A DNA stretch of 64,000 nt, taken from NCBI GenBank assembly GCA_001574975.1, contig KQ965746.1, positions 381,812 to 445,811 on the forward strand, read 5' to 3'. This stretch comes from Gonapodya prolifera JEL478 (Eukaryota; Monoblepharomycota; Monoblepharidomycetes; Monoblepharidales; Gonapodyaceae). Numbering within the stretch: position 1 is the stretch's first letter; each line of letters begins with the position of its first letter. The notes beneath the pieces are model-generated. The model saw only the letters and a program-made list of their open reading frames with translations, searched no databases and was not told the DNA's origin. Of this stretch, positions 9,258-21,844 are shown in pieces. Both the position numbers and the translations under genes were made by a program.

Positions 9258-12200
9258 ATGATGGCGCATGCGCAGAGGGGGCCGTCGCCTGTTGCGGGTC
9301 TTGCAATTCCCCGACAGGATGGCGTGCCACGACGATGGATCAAGAGCGATCGGTACCTAGCGCAGACGATGCGCATGTCATCGTTTGAATGCAATCGCGC
9401 TCGCTCGATCCCGGACTTCGCGAGCTCGGAGTTGGATGATTCCTCTCAGGAGGAAACGGAGTCGATCCCTCCAATCAAAGCATCGACGCGCGCAGCTCCC
9501 CCTATAGCACCGTTGCCAAAAGTTGAGGCGGCTCAAGCTTCAGCTTTTCCTTCGACTCCTCCATCTCAACCCGGTTCCACTCCTTTACCTCTGCCAAGTC
9601 CGACTCCTCCAATACTGCCTTCACCGTTCCCCCCAAACACTCAGTACGCAACATTCATCGTGCCTCTCCCACCTCAGACCAACCAACTCCCTTGGTACAT
9701 GCCTCCGTTCTCCCAGCTCGCAAGCTCTTTTCAATCAACCTTTCTGGACGCGATCTCTCGATATCCACACATTCAACCACATACCAACCTTCTTGTCGAC
9801 TCTAACCCGACTGTCAACCCTTACGCTCTCAGCTACAAACCACCGCTCCCCGGCCACCTTCTCCTTCCTCCTACTTCCTCTCTTGATGTGCTTTGTAGAA
9901 CCGCCGTCGCAACTCTTAATGAATCCGCGGCGCTTTTGAACATGCACAACGTGGACTCAGTTGATACGAATGCGCTGCATGTTCCGTTTGACAGCAATCA
10001 CGACAGATGGTCAAATCGCCAAGTACAATGGAACCCTCAAGCGCCCAATCCCACCCCAGAGGAACGCGGGGGAATGCACGAATATTTCCCCAATCATTAT
10101 ACTCAAAGTGAATCGCGCAGGGAGCTTCCATCCTATTCTCGAAGGAAATCATCCAAACTCGCACCATCGCGATGGGACGATGCCCCCTCTTCTACTCATT
10201 TCGACCGGGAACCGCAACGCGTCCACTCGAGGCATGAAAGCTCCTCTCTGAGAGGACATGTACCAGATCACCGTGGTATGCTATGTATTTACTGCTAATC
10301 TTCCAACTTGTTACCCTCACAATTCGTATTCTAGCTTCAATTCCGCCTCCTAAACCTCTTCTCCATTCCAAGACGGCACCTAATCTTGAGACAACCCTTC
10401 CCACTCGTTCCTACGATAGAATTGACCCCCTTTGCGCCGCCGTAGCCGCACGAATCGCGGAAATACTTGAGCCCGAAGGAGAAACCGTACCGGATGAACC
10501 GCTCCCCGTCATTGAACCTGTCAACCGGGATCAACCCCAATTTCGCAGACGTTTTCGGTCCCGCTCTTCTCGTGACGCTGCTTTGATCGCTGAAAGACGC
10601 GCCGAAGAGGTGCCCGTTCCTCCTGTGCATCAAGTCGAGCAAAGCAAGACTAATGAAACTGAACCGGCCAAAGCCAACCATCTCGGGTTCCCCCTTCTGC
10701 CACCACTTCCTAAAAAGCACGACCACGACGATTGCATTGACCACTTGCCTGCGGAAGTTTCTTCGCCACCCACTTTACAAACACTCAGTGCGTCCCCTAC
10801 GCCACCTACCTCAAAGACCCTTGCTCCGTCTCCTCCCGAACATTTCCGGAAGCCACCGCTACCTTACACACCTTACGCCACAGAGTTAAACAAACCACCG
10901 CGGGCAACGGATCACACTGCTGAGATTTTGATCTCTGACTCATCTATTGGCTCTGGTGCTGCTGAAGACGCACGTGCCTCTCACGTTGATGATAAAGCGC
11001 ACGAGAGATCGAGCGCCCAAGAGGACAGTGTGTCTAGTTGTCAACCTGAGGCGACGCTTGCCGAGTGGCCTCGAATAGGAGATAAAGCACACGAGACTCC
11101 GAGCGACCGACAGGAGGGACTGCTGAGCCATCAACCTGAGGGGATGTCGGGCGAGGCACCTCCAATTGGAGATCAGCCAAGGTCGTCGGGCATTCAAGTG
11201 CAAGGCAGTGATCGGGACTGGGAGCAGGAATTTAAGACCCGAGAATCTTCCATGCGAACCAAGTTGCACACCGCAGAAACTGAAGTTGACCAGGCGCGAC
11301 AGCGGCAAGAATTGGCCGAGAGCGCGTTGAGAGACGGGAAGCAAGAGTGGGAGACAAGAGAGCGAGACTGGGTCGCGAAGGTCGGAAAGGCGAATCGGGA
11401 GACTGAAGATGCAATGAACAAGCTCGAACATGCGGAGAAAAAGGAGAAGGAACTCGAGCAGTTGCTGGCTGAGGCAACTAAGAGAACCGAACTTGCGGAA
11501 AAGAAGGCTCAGGAAGCACAGGATGAAGTGCAGGTTGGTTGAATTTCGGCCCAGATCACATCTCAAAGGCCATCACGCTGATGACGTCGTTTCCCCTCAA
11601 TAGAACGTCACGGCATCTGCATCGAACCTGGCAGCAACCCACATGAAAGCAATCGAGACCGCTGAAGCCGCGCACGCTGCGGCTCTTGCGGCCGCCAATC
11701 GCGACTTCAATGAGCGAATGGTAAAGGCGGACCGTCGAGCTGAAATTGCCGAGGCGAGAGTCGGGGACGCCGAACGCAGAGTAGCCGAGGCCGTGCACGA
11801 GGTAGAGAAGGCGCAGGAGGCGGAAGCGGCGATGAAGAAAAAAGCGACCGACGTTGAAAATACGTTGCTGGAGGTGGAAGTGAAGACGAGGGAGAAGAGA
11901 ATCCTCCTCAAGGAGATGGATGCAAAGGTCAAGGATTTGACCAAGAAGCTGGAGCAGGAAAGCGGAGGTCGGAAGCTTGCGGAAGTGAGGGCGGCGGTTG
12001 CAGAGGCAGCGATCGAGGTGAGTATTGGGTGGTAGAATCGACGAATTGCATAGGGTTACTTTTTTTTTTCTGACTGCGGTCCCTTTTTATTCTGGAACTC
12101 AGCGCCGCGACATTGCCCTTTCCTCTCTCGCTGCCGCGTCGCAGAAGCGATACCTGGAACTCACCACAGTCTGGATGCAACTGGTGGAGCTCACCGACAA

Positions 12201-12924
12201 TCTCGTTTACGCTGAGCAGTACATCGAATGGCTTCAGAACGCCGGAAAAAACGGATCCACACGCATGTCGATGCCTGCCATGGCCGATCCGGGTATCTAT
12301 GGTGGTACGAAAAGGTCGCTGAATGGGCTGAGCATGGACTCTCGCGCGAGCGCCACTACCTCGAGGGGATCGGTGGTGTCGTCATTAATGAGCGAGCAAG
12401 ATTCGGGCCGAAGTGCAACAGGAACCGCAAGCCATATTGTCCCGGTCAATAGCGAAAATGAAGCAGGGGAGGGTGGTGACGCGATCTTCGCGGCTCAACG
12501 TGGAACAACAAGCGAGCGAGAAACGAAATCCACAATTTCACGGATGTCGTCGACGAGCGAGCGAGAACGTGAACGGGCCGCCGCCGACGCCGCTCCTTTA
12601 CCGACGTCTTTGTTTACCGTGCCAAGCAGCGAGTTTTCAGAAGGGAAAAGCAGCCGCAGCGATGGCACGCAGAGTCAACTGGAGATAAGCGCTTCCCACG
12701 GGAGCGTAAGAGGCTCGCAAAAGTGGGCCTTGCCGTCCAACTTGGCGAGGATGGGCTCCGGCACGCCGTCGATGTCCGACATCAAGGCCGTTAGTGGGAG
12801 GTTCCTCGAAATGCGAAAGAAGGACGCAAAGCGGCCCGCAAACAACATGCAATCCAACGATAGCGTGAATGTGATGCTGTCCAACACGTCAATCAAAGTT
12901 GTGGACTTTAGAACGAAACAATAA
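9258..12924 (+). CDS. Large proline-rich coiled-coil protein, function unknown
   Basis: Four exons: 9258-10275, 10335-11533, 11604-12017 and 12103-12924, joined by introns of 59, 70 and 85 nt with gtatgc, gttggt and gtgagt donors. The start at ATG 9258 is provisional. The first 350 residues are disordered and Pro/Ser-rich. A long charged segment (late exon 2 through exon 4 start) has heptad-like Glu/Lys/Ala/Leu runs such as EKKEKELEQLLAEA, typical of a coiled coil. The C-terminal part is Ser-rich. Frame continuity across all three introns is good, so the gene is real. I recognise no catalytic domain; a scaffold or cytoskeletal role is only a guess. Confidence 0.75.
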
Positions 12925-13471
12925 TTATTGCTCTGTTTTCACTTCCACATGACATGTAATCATCTTGATACCAATAGCAACTTGAGTCCTCCCGTAGCTC
13001 AATCTTCCAAGTCTTCTGTTCTGAAAGGTCACCGTCAGGCGTCCCCAACACATCCGGTGCATTTTATGTGTTCCGATATCCAACAGCGACTCCCGCACAA
13101 CCACCGGCATATACTGTACTTAGGGCGATATGCGAAGATCTCTGCGCATGAGGCCGACATTGGAACGAATGAGAGTGCTTGAAATGTCCCGGGATGTTCA
13201 AAAGCGTTCATGTTCTTCCTCCCTTCCAATACATGATAAATGATTTCCCACTGTTTTTCTACAACATGGTTTTTTTTGTCCGAGGAAATTCTGGAGAAAA
13301 TTCTCACGAAGTTGGCGCTGCAATGGATGAAGCGGCGCACTTCGGTGCCAGGGCTGAATTCGGGTGAAATTTTAGTTCCCGGCCGCCCGGATTCGCCCTG
13401 ATACCCTTAAACCGACGAACAACTCCCCGGACGTGTTATCCGACACAATCCACGGAAATCAACATCGAACC
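12925..13471. other. Intergenic
   Basis: 3' UTR of the coiled-coil gene and upstream region of the next plus-strand gene. No convincing coding or RNA feature was seen. Confidence 0.5.
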
Positions 13472-13972
13472 ATGAGCATCGCGTACAACGCAAACACAAC
13501 ATCGCTGCGAGACCAGAACTCCGTGTGGAGTGAATCGCCTCGTGTCCGAGAACTCACCGCTCAGGAGCACCGGTCATTCCTCCGGTTCTCGTTGTCGGAA
13601 CCAAAGAAGCCAAGGTTGGTGCATCTGCATCAGTTGAATAACAATCGCTCTGATGGCTTACCGGTCGAATTCTGCAGTCCGACTTGTGCGGAGACGAGTC
13701 AATCCTCCGTCGCCGAGTCACATGGATTTCCGACCCCTGCTACTCCAAACGTATCCGCCATTCCATCGGACATTGAGAAAACCGAGGCGACTTATTCTTC
13801 TACGCCAGTATCGCTCTCGTTCATTTTGCAAGTGGCGAGGAGGGGCAGCACTCAAATGGACATCAAGATGTCATCCGGGGGGAGGAGGGGAAGCGTGCAG
13901 AGGGAGGACAAGCGTGAACCTGGGAGGAGGGGCAGCATGCAGCGGGACAGTCGGAGGCTCTCTGTGTTTTGA
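13472..13972 (+). CDS. Small protein with a C-terminal RRxS phosphosite array
   Basis: Single-exon frame of 166 codons. The start is taken at ATG 13472 (MSIAYNANTT), the first ATG in frame. The N-terminal two thirds are polar and disordered. The last 55 residues hold four Arg-Arg-x-Ser motifs (ARRGST, GRRGSV, GRRGSM, SRRLSV), the last two residues from the C-terminus, spaced 12-17 residues apart. RRxS is the classical protein kinase A consensus, so regulation by phosphorylation is plausible but inferred. No known domain. It lies convergent with the epoxide hydrolase gene. Confidence 0.6.
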   Translation: MSIAYNANTTSLRDQNSVWSESPRVRELTAQEHRSFLRFSLSEPKKPRLVHLHQLNNNRSDGLPVEFCSPTCAETSQSSVAESHGFPTPATPNVSAIPSDIEKTEATYSSTPVSLSFILQVARRGSTQMDIKMSSGGRRGSVQREDKREPGRRGSMQRDSRRLSVF

Positions 13973-14200
13973 GATTCGGATTCTCACAACTCGAGGACAA
14001 TTCACAACACGTACCAGAGAACACTTGGACGCTATTGGCTACTCTCTATCACAGTATTCACATTATTGCTCGTATTTTATTGTATTACACCTGAACTGTA
14101 GTTGATTGAAATGCACATGATTTCCATGAGTCAGAACGCTTGTCCAATAAAGAGACTGAGATTGATCCTTTTTCACAGTAATCCACATTGCTATGCCCCG

Positions 14201-16084
14201 TTACAGTTTACTAACTTTCGCCCCGATGCCTATTTCAGTCAACCAACCCTTGAGAATCCTGTTGATCTCGTCCCGGTGTTCAACCTGCACCCAGTGCGCG
14301 CTTTCCTCAATATGAAGCATCTTGAGGTTCTTAATGTATCGCGGCATCTTCTTCGCCATGGAGGGAGACAGGGCTACAAGGTAGCAGTTGGTAGCAGTCA
14401 GTGCCAAGTTCAGGTAGCATCCCGCCCCGGGACGTCCAACACTCACCGGGATCTTTTCCTGCAGTCACCATGAGTGCTTGGTGGTCAATGCTATCAGGAA
14501 GTGATAGGTCGTCGTCGTGATTCATCTTGGCAAGACGGAAGGGGTGTTAGAATGGAAACTCCGCCGTGCGTTTCAAAGATCACACACTTTACGCGTCCGG
14601 TACCACGCCAGGCCCCCGTTAAAGCCTGCTCTCGTGTACGCCGCCACACTATTGGTTTGGGGGGTCCCCTCGTCAAAGTTATGAACTAACATGTGTGGCT
14701 CCGCGAAACGGCGACTTACTAATTGTCCAACTCAACCTTGGTGATCATCTTCGGGTACGTGATCTTGCTCATATCGACGCTGGTCACTTTGCGCTCCGGG
14801 TCCGAGTTGGGCGGCGTGGGCTCGTCGCGCACCCCACGCAGTGTGTATTTGAAGTAGGCCTCGACGTTGTCCTCGAGCAGTTTGTCGCTGCCTTTGCGGC
14901 AAAAAAATTGCTGGATGTTCGAGTGAATAGCATATGCATTAATGCGGTGAGGGTGTCGCATGACCGACTGCTTACTTGGTAGGCCTGCACACGAATTTGT
15001 CAGCGGAGTATGAGTAAAACAATCGATGGAAGTTGATGAAACAAATCTGAGTAAACTCACCCAGTTTGGGTATATCCGGACAAGGTCATCGACGGAAACG
15101 TAGGTTTTGTTCGGTGGGTTATAGTTGGTGCAAAGGGAGGCCACTAAAATCGGAACAAACGGAAACGCATTCATCAAAGCCTCCTGACGTGTCACAAAAG
15201 TCACTCGTTTCTTACCTGCAATCACTCGAGATGGGAAGTGCTGCGTGTAACGCCACCTGAAGTGTGCCCATAAATGAGCTCTCTGACGCCGCCACGGATG
15301 AAGCATGACCTGGCACTCACACGAAGAAACCGCCCCAGTCGTGTCCAATCATCACCACTCGTTTGATTCCCAACAGGTCCAAGAGTCCGGTGACGTCGTT
15401 GCAGATGTTCTGGGCGCAAAGGGGGAGGTTGATTCCGAAACAAGCTAAACGTTAGTACGGGGTAATACTCCAGCCAGAAAATCGACGCACCTTAATCCGA
15501 TAAAGTGAAAGAGTCTGCTCCGTGAACGACAAGTCGTCATGGGGAACGTACGGGCCTTTGGAGCTTTGTGGGGGAAATCTTATCTTGAGCACGATTCAAA
15601 AGGTTTTCCAAATTTTCAGGCAAGGGACCCACTCTCCGTATCCCCGGAAGTCTGGAGCTATGCAGCGGTACCCGATGCTCGAGAAGTACGCGACCTGGTA
15701 TCGCCATCCGTACCAAAAATCAGGGAAACCGTGAGCAAAGAAAAGCTGGGTATGTGTGAGAAAGGAAGAAGTTCGGGAGGATTAAATCGGCATTGTCGCA
15801 TAATCAATGGGGGATGGGGTAAGGTTGCGGTGTGCAACGATCCGTTTAGCTTCACGCATTTCTTTAATTTTGCGGGCATCTCAGCTCACCACAACGCCAT
15901 CTTTCGGTCCCTCGTCCACGAAATCTGTTCATGACGGAAGAAAAGATGTCGGAATGGAGGGAGCATGCCTACACGATCGCACGAAACCTCGTTCCGAGGA
16001 AAGGATTGACTCACGATACCGCTGATTGTTGGTGGTGAGGTAGCGGTGATTGTATGAATCAATCTTCAAGGGGTCGGGTGCCAT
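14201..16084 (-). CDS. Epoxide hydrolase-like alpha/beta hydrolase
   Basis: About twelve short exons starting at ATG 16082-16084 (MAPDPLKIDS) and ending at stop 14201. Landmarks in order: YHFVDEGPKDG, the oxyanion-hole HGFPDFWYGWRYQ (about 15680-15730), RGYGDSKGPY, the nucleophile elbow MIGHDWGGFF (about 15330-15350; Asp is the nucleophile), PNWAYQQFF, AAYTRAGFNGGLAWYR and the late ESAHWVQVEH carrying the catalytic His. This is the arrangement of soluble epoxide hydrolases, which open epoxides to diols through an Asp ester intermediate. A 9-nt exon (14976-14984, A-Y-Q) lies between clean acceptor and donor sites. No signal peptide is visible, so it is probably cytosolic or peroxisomal. The substrate cannot be told. 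Confidence 0.85.
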
Positions 16085-16537
16085 ATTGAGAAAGGGAGGG
16101 GGGGCGAATGGTGCAGCTGGAGTGAAAATTGTCGGAAAATTCTTTCCGACTCATCTATTCAGGTCGGCGGTGAGGAATGTAGGGCGTCTCTTTCACCGTC
16201 TACTGAGCTCGACGCTTTACTGTCTTTAGATATTTCTTCATTGGTTTGATGTTCGTGAACGATCCCGGTTGCATCTTGCAAGATTTCAAAAGTTGTGTAT
16301 TGCGGAAGGCGCGAAGGAAAAAGCTTCAGATTGCGCTTCAGCATTGAGAACAGGAATGTGTACAGAATTGACTCGTGAACGGAGAATGCATGATTTCCGT
16401 TTCGATTACCAGTTTGATTGATGAGGAACCAAAAAAGATAAACGAAGTCTTCATTTGTATGGAAAAAAAGGGAGGGAAGTTGAGTTGAGGTTGATCGAAC
16501 AAATCGCAAAGTTGAGGTGGCGCTGCCTTCCAGCCAA
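16085..16537. other. Divergent promoter region
   Basis: Separates the minus-strand hydrolase from the plus-strand SH3-PX gene. Open frames here are AT-rich and look incidental. No motif was recognised with confidence. Confidence 0.4.
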
Positions 16538-19500
16538 ATGTTGAGGGAGAGCGGCGAGCGAACCAACACTGCACCTGCCGCTGAAGATAGCGGTGTTGAT
16601 GCGAATCCAGTCGGACGTGTGAGCGATAGAATTGCGATGTGGCAGACAGGAGGAGGCGGTTACGGTTCGAACAGGGGCGTCGTTCCTGGGGCGCCAGCAT
16701 CTAGGGTCCCCAGACCACAAACTGGGGTAGCAGCGAGAGTTGTGTTTCCGCCAGGATCGACACAGGGGTACCAGCAACCCCAGAACTTGTCTGGGGCCTC
16801 GTCGGTGGTTCATCCTGGCAAGGTTGGTTCTGGAGGGGCAGGTACCCTGCTGGGCCCGAGCGCTTTCGCACCACCTGCCGCGAGGACTGGACCAGGAAAC
16901 GGCGGCGGGCAGGGTGGAGGTGGTGTTGTAGTCAACCAACCAGCCTTTGGCGAACCCCCACCAATCAGTCGAGCGGACTTTGGAAGAGACTCACACGAAG
17001 GAGAAGGACTTTCACCGCGTGGCTATCCTCCCGAATCAGGCGGACCCTCGCGATCCGGACGAACCGGTGCAGCTTCTGTTGAGACGTCGGAGGACGGGTC
17101 TGAACAAGAGGGTAGTGGAGACGAGAGCGATAGCCAAAGCCGGAGCGACAGCGGTAGTGAAAGAAGGAGCGAAAGCAGGAGTAGGAGCAGGAGCAGAAGG
17201 AGACATAGTGACAGCGAGACTGGTAGCGGGAGTGCGGAAAGTCAAAGCAACAGTGAGGACGGGAGCGAGGACGGAAGTGAGGACGGGACCCAAGACAGGA
17301 GCCGTCGTGGAAGCAACGACCGGAGCGACGATAGAAGTCGAAGTGGAAGCGAAGACGGGAGCATCGAAGGGAGTCAAGAGGGGAGCGACAACGAAGAAGG
17401 CTCCCAACGTTCAGGCGACGACAACGAAGAACATTCCTCGGACCAAGAAGGAAGTCAGGACGGCAGTAGCGACGAAACTGATAGTGAGACTGAGAGTGGA
17501 AGCGAGGACGGTGACGACGTTCCCAGCGCACCGCCTCGAAACCGAGCTTCGCCATCTGAGTTCCAGCAACCTCAACGACTGCAGCCTTCCGTTCAAGGAG
17601 AAATGTCTGCTGGCGCGACAACACCCCCTGCATCTCGACCGGCCTCACCAACTTCTCAGATTGTGTCTGCCATCTGGGCCGCCGCTGCAGGAGCAGGATC
17701 TTCTCCCCTTTCACCGCCGAGACAGCCTCCAGAATCATCAATACAATCTGCGATCACATCACCGAAGATCTACCCTGCCACCGGAAAATCTGCAATCCAG
17801 ACCACCTCCAACGGATACACTGAATATCACCTGCAGTCTCCCGCCGCGTTGCAGATTCCACTCTCTTCATCTTCATCCCCGCTTTCACCACCGATTTCGT
17901 CACCTTCGGAAGCCGGATCTTCGCGCTCCGGTGATCGACCTCGTAAGTTGTCCCTTCTTCAAGCGTCTAATGTTGACGACGATTGAGCTCTCTTCTAACA
18001 GGCGGGAATCAACCTCCATTAAACACCCAACCACGTTCTATCACTCCATCTGCCGTCCCTACGGGTGTGATGCCGTCCGGGTCAGTGGCGTCTCTCTACT
18101 CCAACGTTGATTCTCCATTCCCCACCCTTCCTCTCCCACCCGTGCCAGAAGCTCTTTCGCGGGAACCTCCCCAAGGCAGACCGCAAGGGCCTCGGCAGGT
18201 GGGGGGAAATCAAGGTCCCCCAGGTGCAGCTATGTACGCAGAAGCAGCTGACAATTATGACCCGCCGCAACCCCGTGGTGCAGCCAATGAGCAGAAGAGC
18301 CCACCATCTACCCTTGAGCGACCTTCGACTGCCCCGTCGCCGATCCCAAACAGATTGCAACAACAACCAGGTCAAACGCAGCCACTTCCACGACCAGAGC
18401 CATCTGCTCGGCAGATTGAGCGCGAGCGTGCTGAAAGAGCAGATCGCGAGCGAGAGCGACTAGAGCGAGAAATGGCAAAGGAAAGAGAAAGGGAAGCTCT
18501 GGGAATGGGCCGGGGTCAGGGTGGGCCCAATTCTGGAAGCCCGAACCGGCCAGATCCAAGGTATGCACCACCGCAACAACAGCAGCAACGATCGCCGCAA
18601 CAGGGACCTGGACCTAATCCAGCAGGACGACAGAATCAGGGGCCACAGCAGCAGCCAGGGCCTCAGCCTGGCCGGCCAAGTCAAGGCCAACCAGGCCCTG
18701 GAGGAAGAGGTGGTCCGCCTCAACAGCAACAACAGCAGCAACAATCTCCGATGCGTCCCCCTCAGCAAGGTGGACCTCCCAATCAGTATCCTCCAAACTC
18801 GCAATATCAACAACCGAGGCAAGGCCCACAGCCCCCTCAACAATCTCCAGCCCGTCAACCCTCTTCAGGACCACCACAATATCCGTCGCAACAACCTTCA
18901 TCGTATCAGCAACAACCGCCGCCTCAACAGTATCAACCGCCACAGCAGGGACAGGGCCCGTATGGTCCCCCATCTGGTCCAGGACCACAAGTTCAGCGCC
19001 CGGCCAACCAACCAGGGCCTCCACCTTCAGGAGCTCCCGCTGCGCAGAACCGTCCTCCCCAGAATCCCAATTTCCCTCCGCCTTATCACCCATCTCTGCC
19101 ACTACTGGTATATCGGCATCCTGCCCTTGCCACGACAGATCATCGTTCCGGTCCGGACACTTTGGGTGCGTTTGTCTCCTTATTAAAGGGGGACGAACTA
19201 TGGGTCCTTGAATCGGTCTGGGAGTGGCACTCTGAGGAAGCTCGTGAGGAGCGGGAACTGAGTCGAGAGAAACGCCGGCAAAAGGCTGCCAAATCTGGTA
19301 CCCCCGTCCCAGAAGAGCTTGAGGAACCAGAGGAGGCACCTGAGCCGGAGCTTGTGGATGGGCTCACAGCTGGAGAGTACAACGAGACCAAGTCTGAGGG
19401 GTGGCTGCTGGTAGTAACCGCCCGGGGGAAGAGGGGATGGGTACCTGAGGGAAAGGTTAAGGTGGGATGATGACTGCGATAATCTTAGCGCAATAACAAA

Positions 19501-21448
19501 GGTGCTCACCTATGTTCCTCTGATACAGCTTCTCCACAATCCAAACTTTCAAACAAAGCGACCTCGTCTTAAGAATCCACCGCCACCTGCCGAGTTCTAT
19601 AAGCCGTCTGGCGGACCTCCGCAAAAGGGATCAAATGAGGAGCCCGTTCGTTCAGGAGGAGGTAATCTTCCGGTCGGCCCCCGCAGCAGGTCGTCTTCGC
19701 CACCTCCAGCATCTCGCAGACTCACCATCTCGGCACCGAAGCCGATGGATCCATCCAACTTGCCACCAGAAATGAGGGCCCAGGTTGAAGCTATTCGCAG
19801 GGCAGCTGGATTACTGCCAGGTGGTGGTGGAAGTAAACAAGTTGGTTTGATCCCGATCAAAGATATCGAGAGGGAGAGAGAGAGGCAGGACGAACCAGCC
19901 AAGAGAAGGACGAGTGAAAAGCGACAACCGGAAAGAATGCCCGAACGGATGCCAGAAAGGACACCAGACAGAATGCAAGCGGAGCGAATGCAAGAGCGGA
20001 TGGGGGATCGGATACCCGAGAGAACACCTGACAGGATGCAGGACCGAATGCCCGAAAGGGGAGTAGAGAGGGTGCAACCCGAACGTGTCCAGGACCGTAT
20101 GCCTGAGCGGATGCCTGAACGCGCACCAGACCGGATGCAACCAGAACGGATGCAGGACCGAATACCCGACAAATCACAAGTGCGGGATGAAGAGGAATGG
20201 GAAGATATGGAAGCCCAGTCGAGTCAGATGGCGAAGAGGAAGGCAAGTGAGAAGCGGCCACCGGAGCCAAGAGAATTGCCTCCGACGATGGACAACCCAC
20301 CCAATCTTGCCAACGGTCCGAAGAGGAGACCCAGCCAACGGCGATATACTCAAATTGAATCTCCTGTTGAGGTCAGAGAAAGGGAGGATCCTGGAATAAA
20401 GAGGCGGCCAAGTGCCCGGAGATCAGAAGTGCCTGATAGTTCTTCTTCGCACCGACGGGAGCAGCGTGTATTTATTGCAGTCGGCGGTGGAGGCGCGAGG
20501 TACGCTCAACCTGGCGGCCCTCTTCGTGCATTGGTGAAGGTGGAAGCGCGGGAGCGGGAAGGGGTTTACATGGTTACACTTGCGTCATCGGTCACCCCTC
20601 CGACGACAGTTGCTCGAACTCCGCGTCACATGCAGCTTCTTTCTGCCTACCTCCGAGCTCGCCTACCATTTTTGGTTCTCCCTGCACCGCCGGCACTTAG
20701 CGGGTCGCGGAGGAATATGGTTGAGGCACGCCTTGCTACTCGTTGGGAGAGATACTTGACTCGAGTTGCCTCGCATCCTGTCGGCGCGGAAGACCCCGAC
20801 GTCGCGCGGTGGATGTCCAATCCGGACGAGGAGGCCCTGGAGACAATCGTGATGCTGGCGACAGAAGAGGAAACGTCTCGGAGGGCTGTTGATCCAGCAC
20901 GCGCTGCGGAACGTTGGTCCCGGTATCGGGCTGCGTTCCAAGGCGATACGCACAACGTGGTGCCGCCCAAGCCTGCTGTTGAGCGGATTGGGTCAGCCAT
21001 GGGGACTCTTCCAGCCCTCGCGCAGGTTCACAAGGTGGCGTCCAGGGGATTGGCAGAGGCCGCTGCGAGGCTGGCATTGGCGTATGATGAAGCAGCCGGA
21101 GGAATGGCTGTGGTAGGTGGCGGAGAGGACGGGGCGACTGCCATGGCTCCAGCTGTTGAAGCTGCGGCTGGTGCGGCTGAGTATTTCAGAGCAGCCGCTG
21201 CGCGAGCTGCTGAAGTGGAGTCCGACGAGGCGTTGGTAGAGCTTGCTGCGGAGCTTTCGCGAGGACTGGAGCAGGCGAACAGCATGTGCTCCTGGTGGGA
21301 GCGTGCAGACGTTTCGTCAGATGCCAAAGCTGTTGCTGCTGCTGAGGTTATGTACTTTGAGACGTGGGCGTGGGCCGAAGTGGGAAGGGTTGCCCGAGAG
21401 GGAGTGGGGTCGTGGGTTGGAGTTGCTGGAGGGTTGAGGCCCACTTGA
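16538..21448 (+). CDS. Giant SH3 and PX domain protein (sorting-nexin-like)
   Basis: Three exons (16538-17942, 18002-19461, 19529-21448) give about 1590 residues; the start is ATG 16538. The first third is Gly/Pro-rich followed by a Ser/Asp/Glu/Arg run (17080-17520). Exon 2 is Pro/Gln-rich, then an SH3-like segment (about 19160-19460: GAFVSLLKGDELWVLE, then GWLLVVTARGKRGWVPEG). Exon 3 begins with Arg-Met-Pro-Glu tetrapeptide repeats. Next comes a PX-like domain (about 20460-20820), with ARTPRHMQLLSAYLRAR, FLVLPAPP and WERYLTRVASHPV, matching the phosphoinositide-binding fold core. The Ala-rich helical C-terminus may correspond to a BAR-like region. SH3-PX-BAR proteins act in endocytosis and membrane bending. 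The PX call is moderately strong, SH3 weaker, BAR only suggested. Confidence 0.75.
17080..17520 (+). repeat. Coding low-complexity Ser/Asp/Glu/Arg tract
   Basis: About 145 codons made mainly of SED, DGS, SRS and EGS permutations. It encodes a highly charged disordered region in the SH3-PX protein and creates a long meaningless minus-strand open frame. Confidence 0.7.
19936..20170 (+). repeat. Coding minisatellite, R-M-P-E type tetrapeptides
   Basis: Degenerate 12-nt units encode Arg-Met-Pro-Glu, Asp-Arg-Met-Gln and relatives, about 18 copies in frame. Because units are multiples of three, length changes would keep the frame. Confidence 0.75.
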
Positions 21449-21844
21449 AGAGACTCAATGCACACCCATTTTAGTCTAAACTGGTGCTCGTATTTAACAA
21501 AGGGGTGAAGTGTGAACTTTGTAAATTTATCAAAGCATTTTGAATATCAGAGCAGTTCTCTTTTGTGCAGGTATTTGGATGGACGACGATTGAGGGATGG
21601 TTGGAAGGGAGCGGTGGGGAAACTGAAGTTGGCATTGATGACGTTGGCGCAAACATTTTATCTTTACTCGAAGTGGTCGTGAGTTCTTCGTGTGACCCAA
21701 AGAAAATTAGGAGGGAAAGGGCAGTACATTATTGTCGGGATATCTTCAGTGTTCGTTGATTTGAAGGGACGTCCCCCACGTTTTCAACACTTGCCCCTTC
21801 TTTTGTTTCGCCCCATCGCTGCGCTCAAACCGAATCTCCGCAAA
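21449..21844. other. Intergenic
   Basis: 3' UTR of the SH3-PX gene and leader of the next gene. The frame of the next gene is open back to a GTG at 21692 but the first ATG is 21845. Nothing else was seen. Confidence 0.4.

Noticed and set aside
16965-17741. Long minus-strand open frame of 258 codons
   Set aside because: It is the shadow of the Ser/Asp/Arg repeat tract of the plus-strand SH3-PX gene; same explanation for minus frames at 18.3-20.3 kb.
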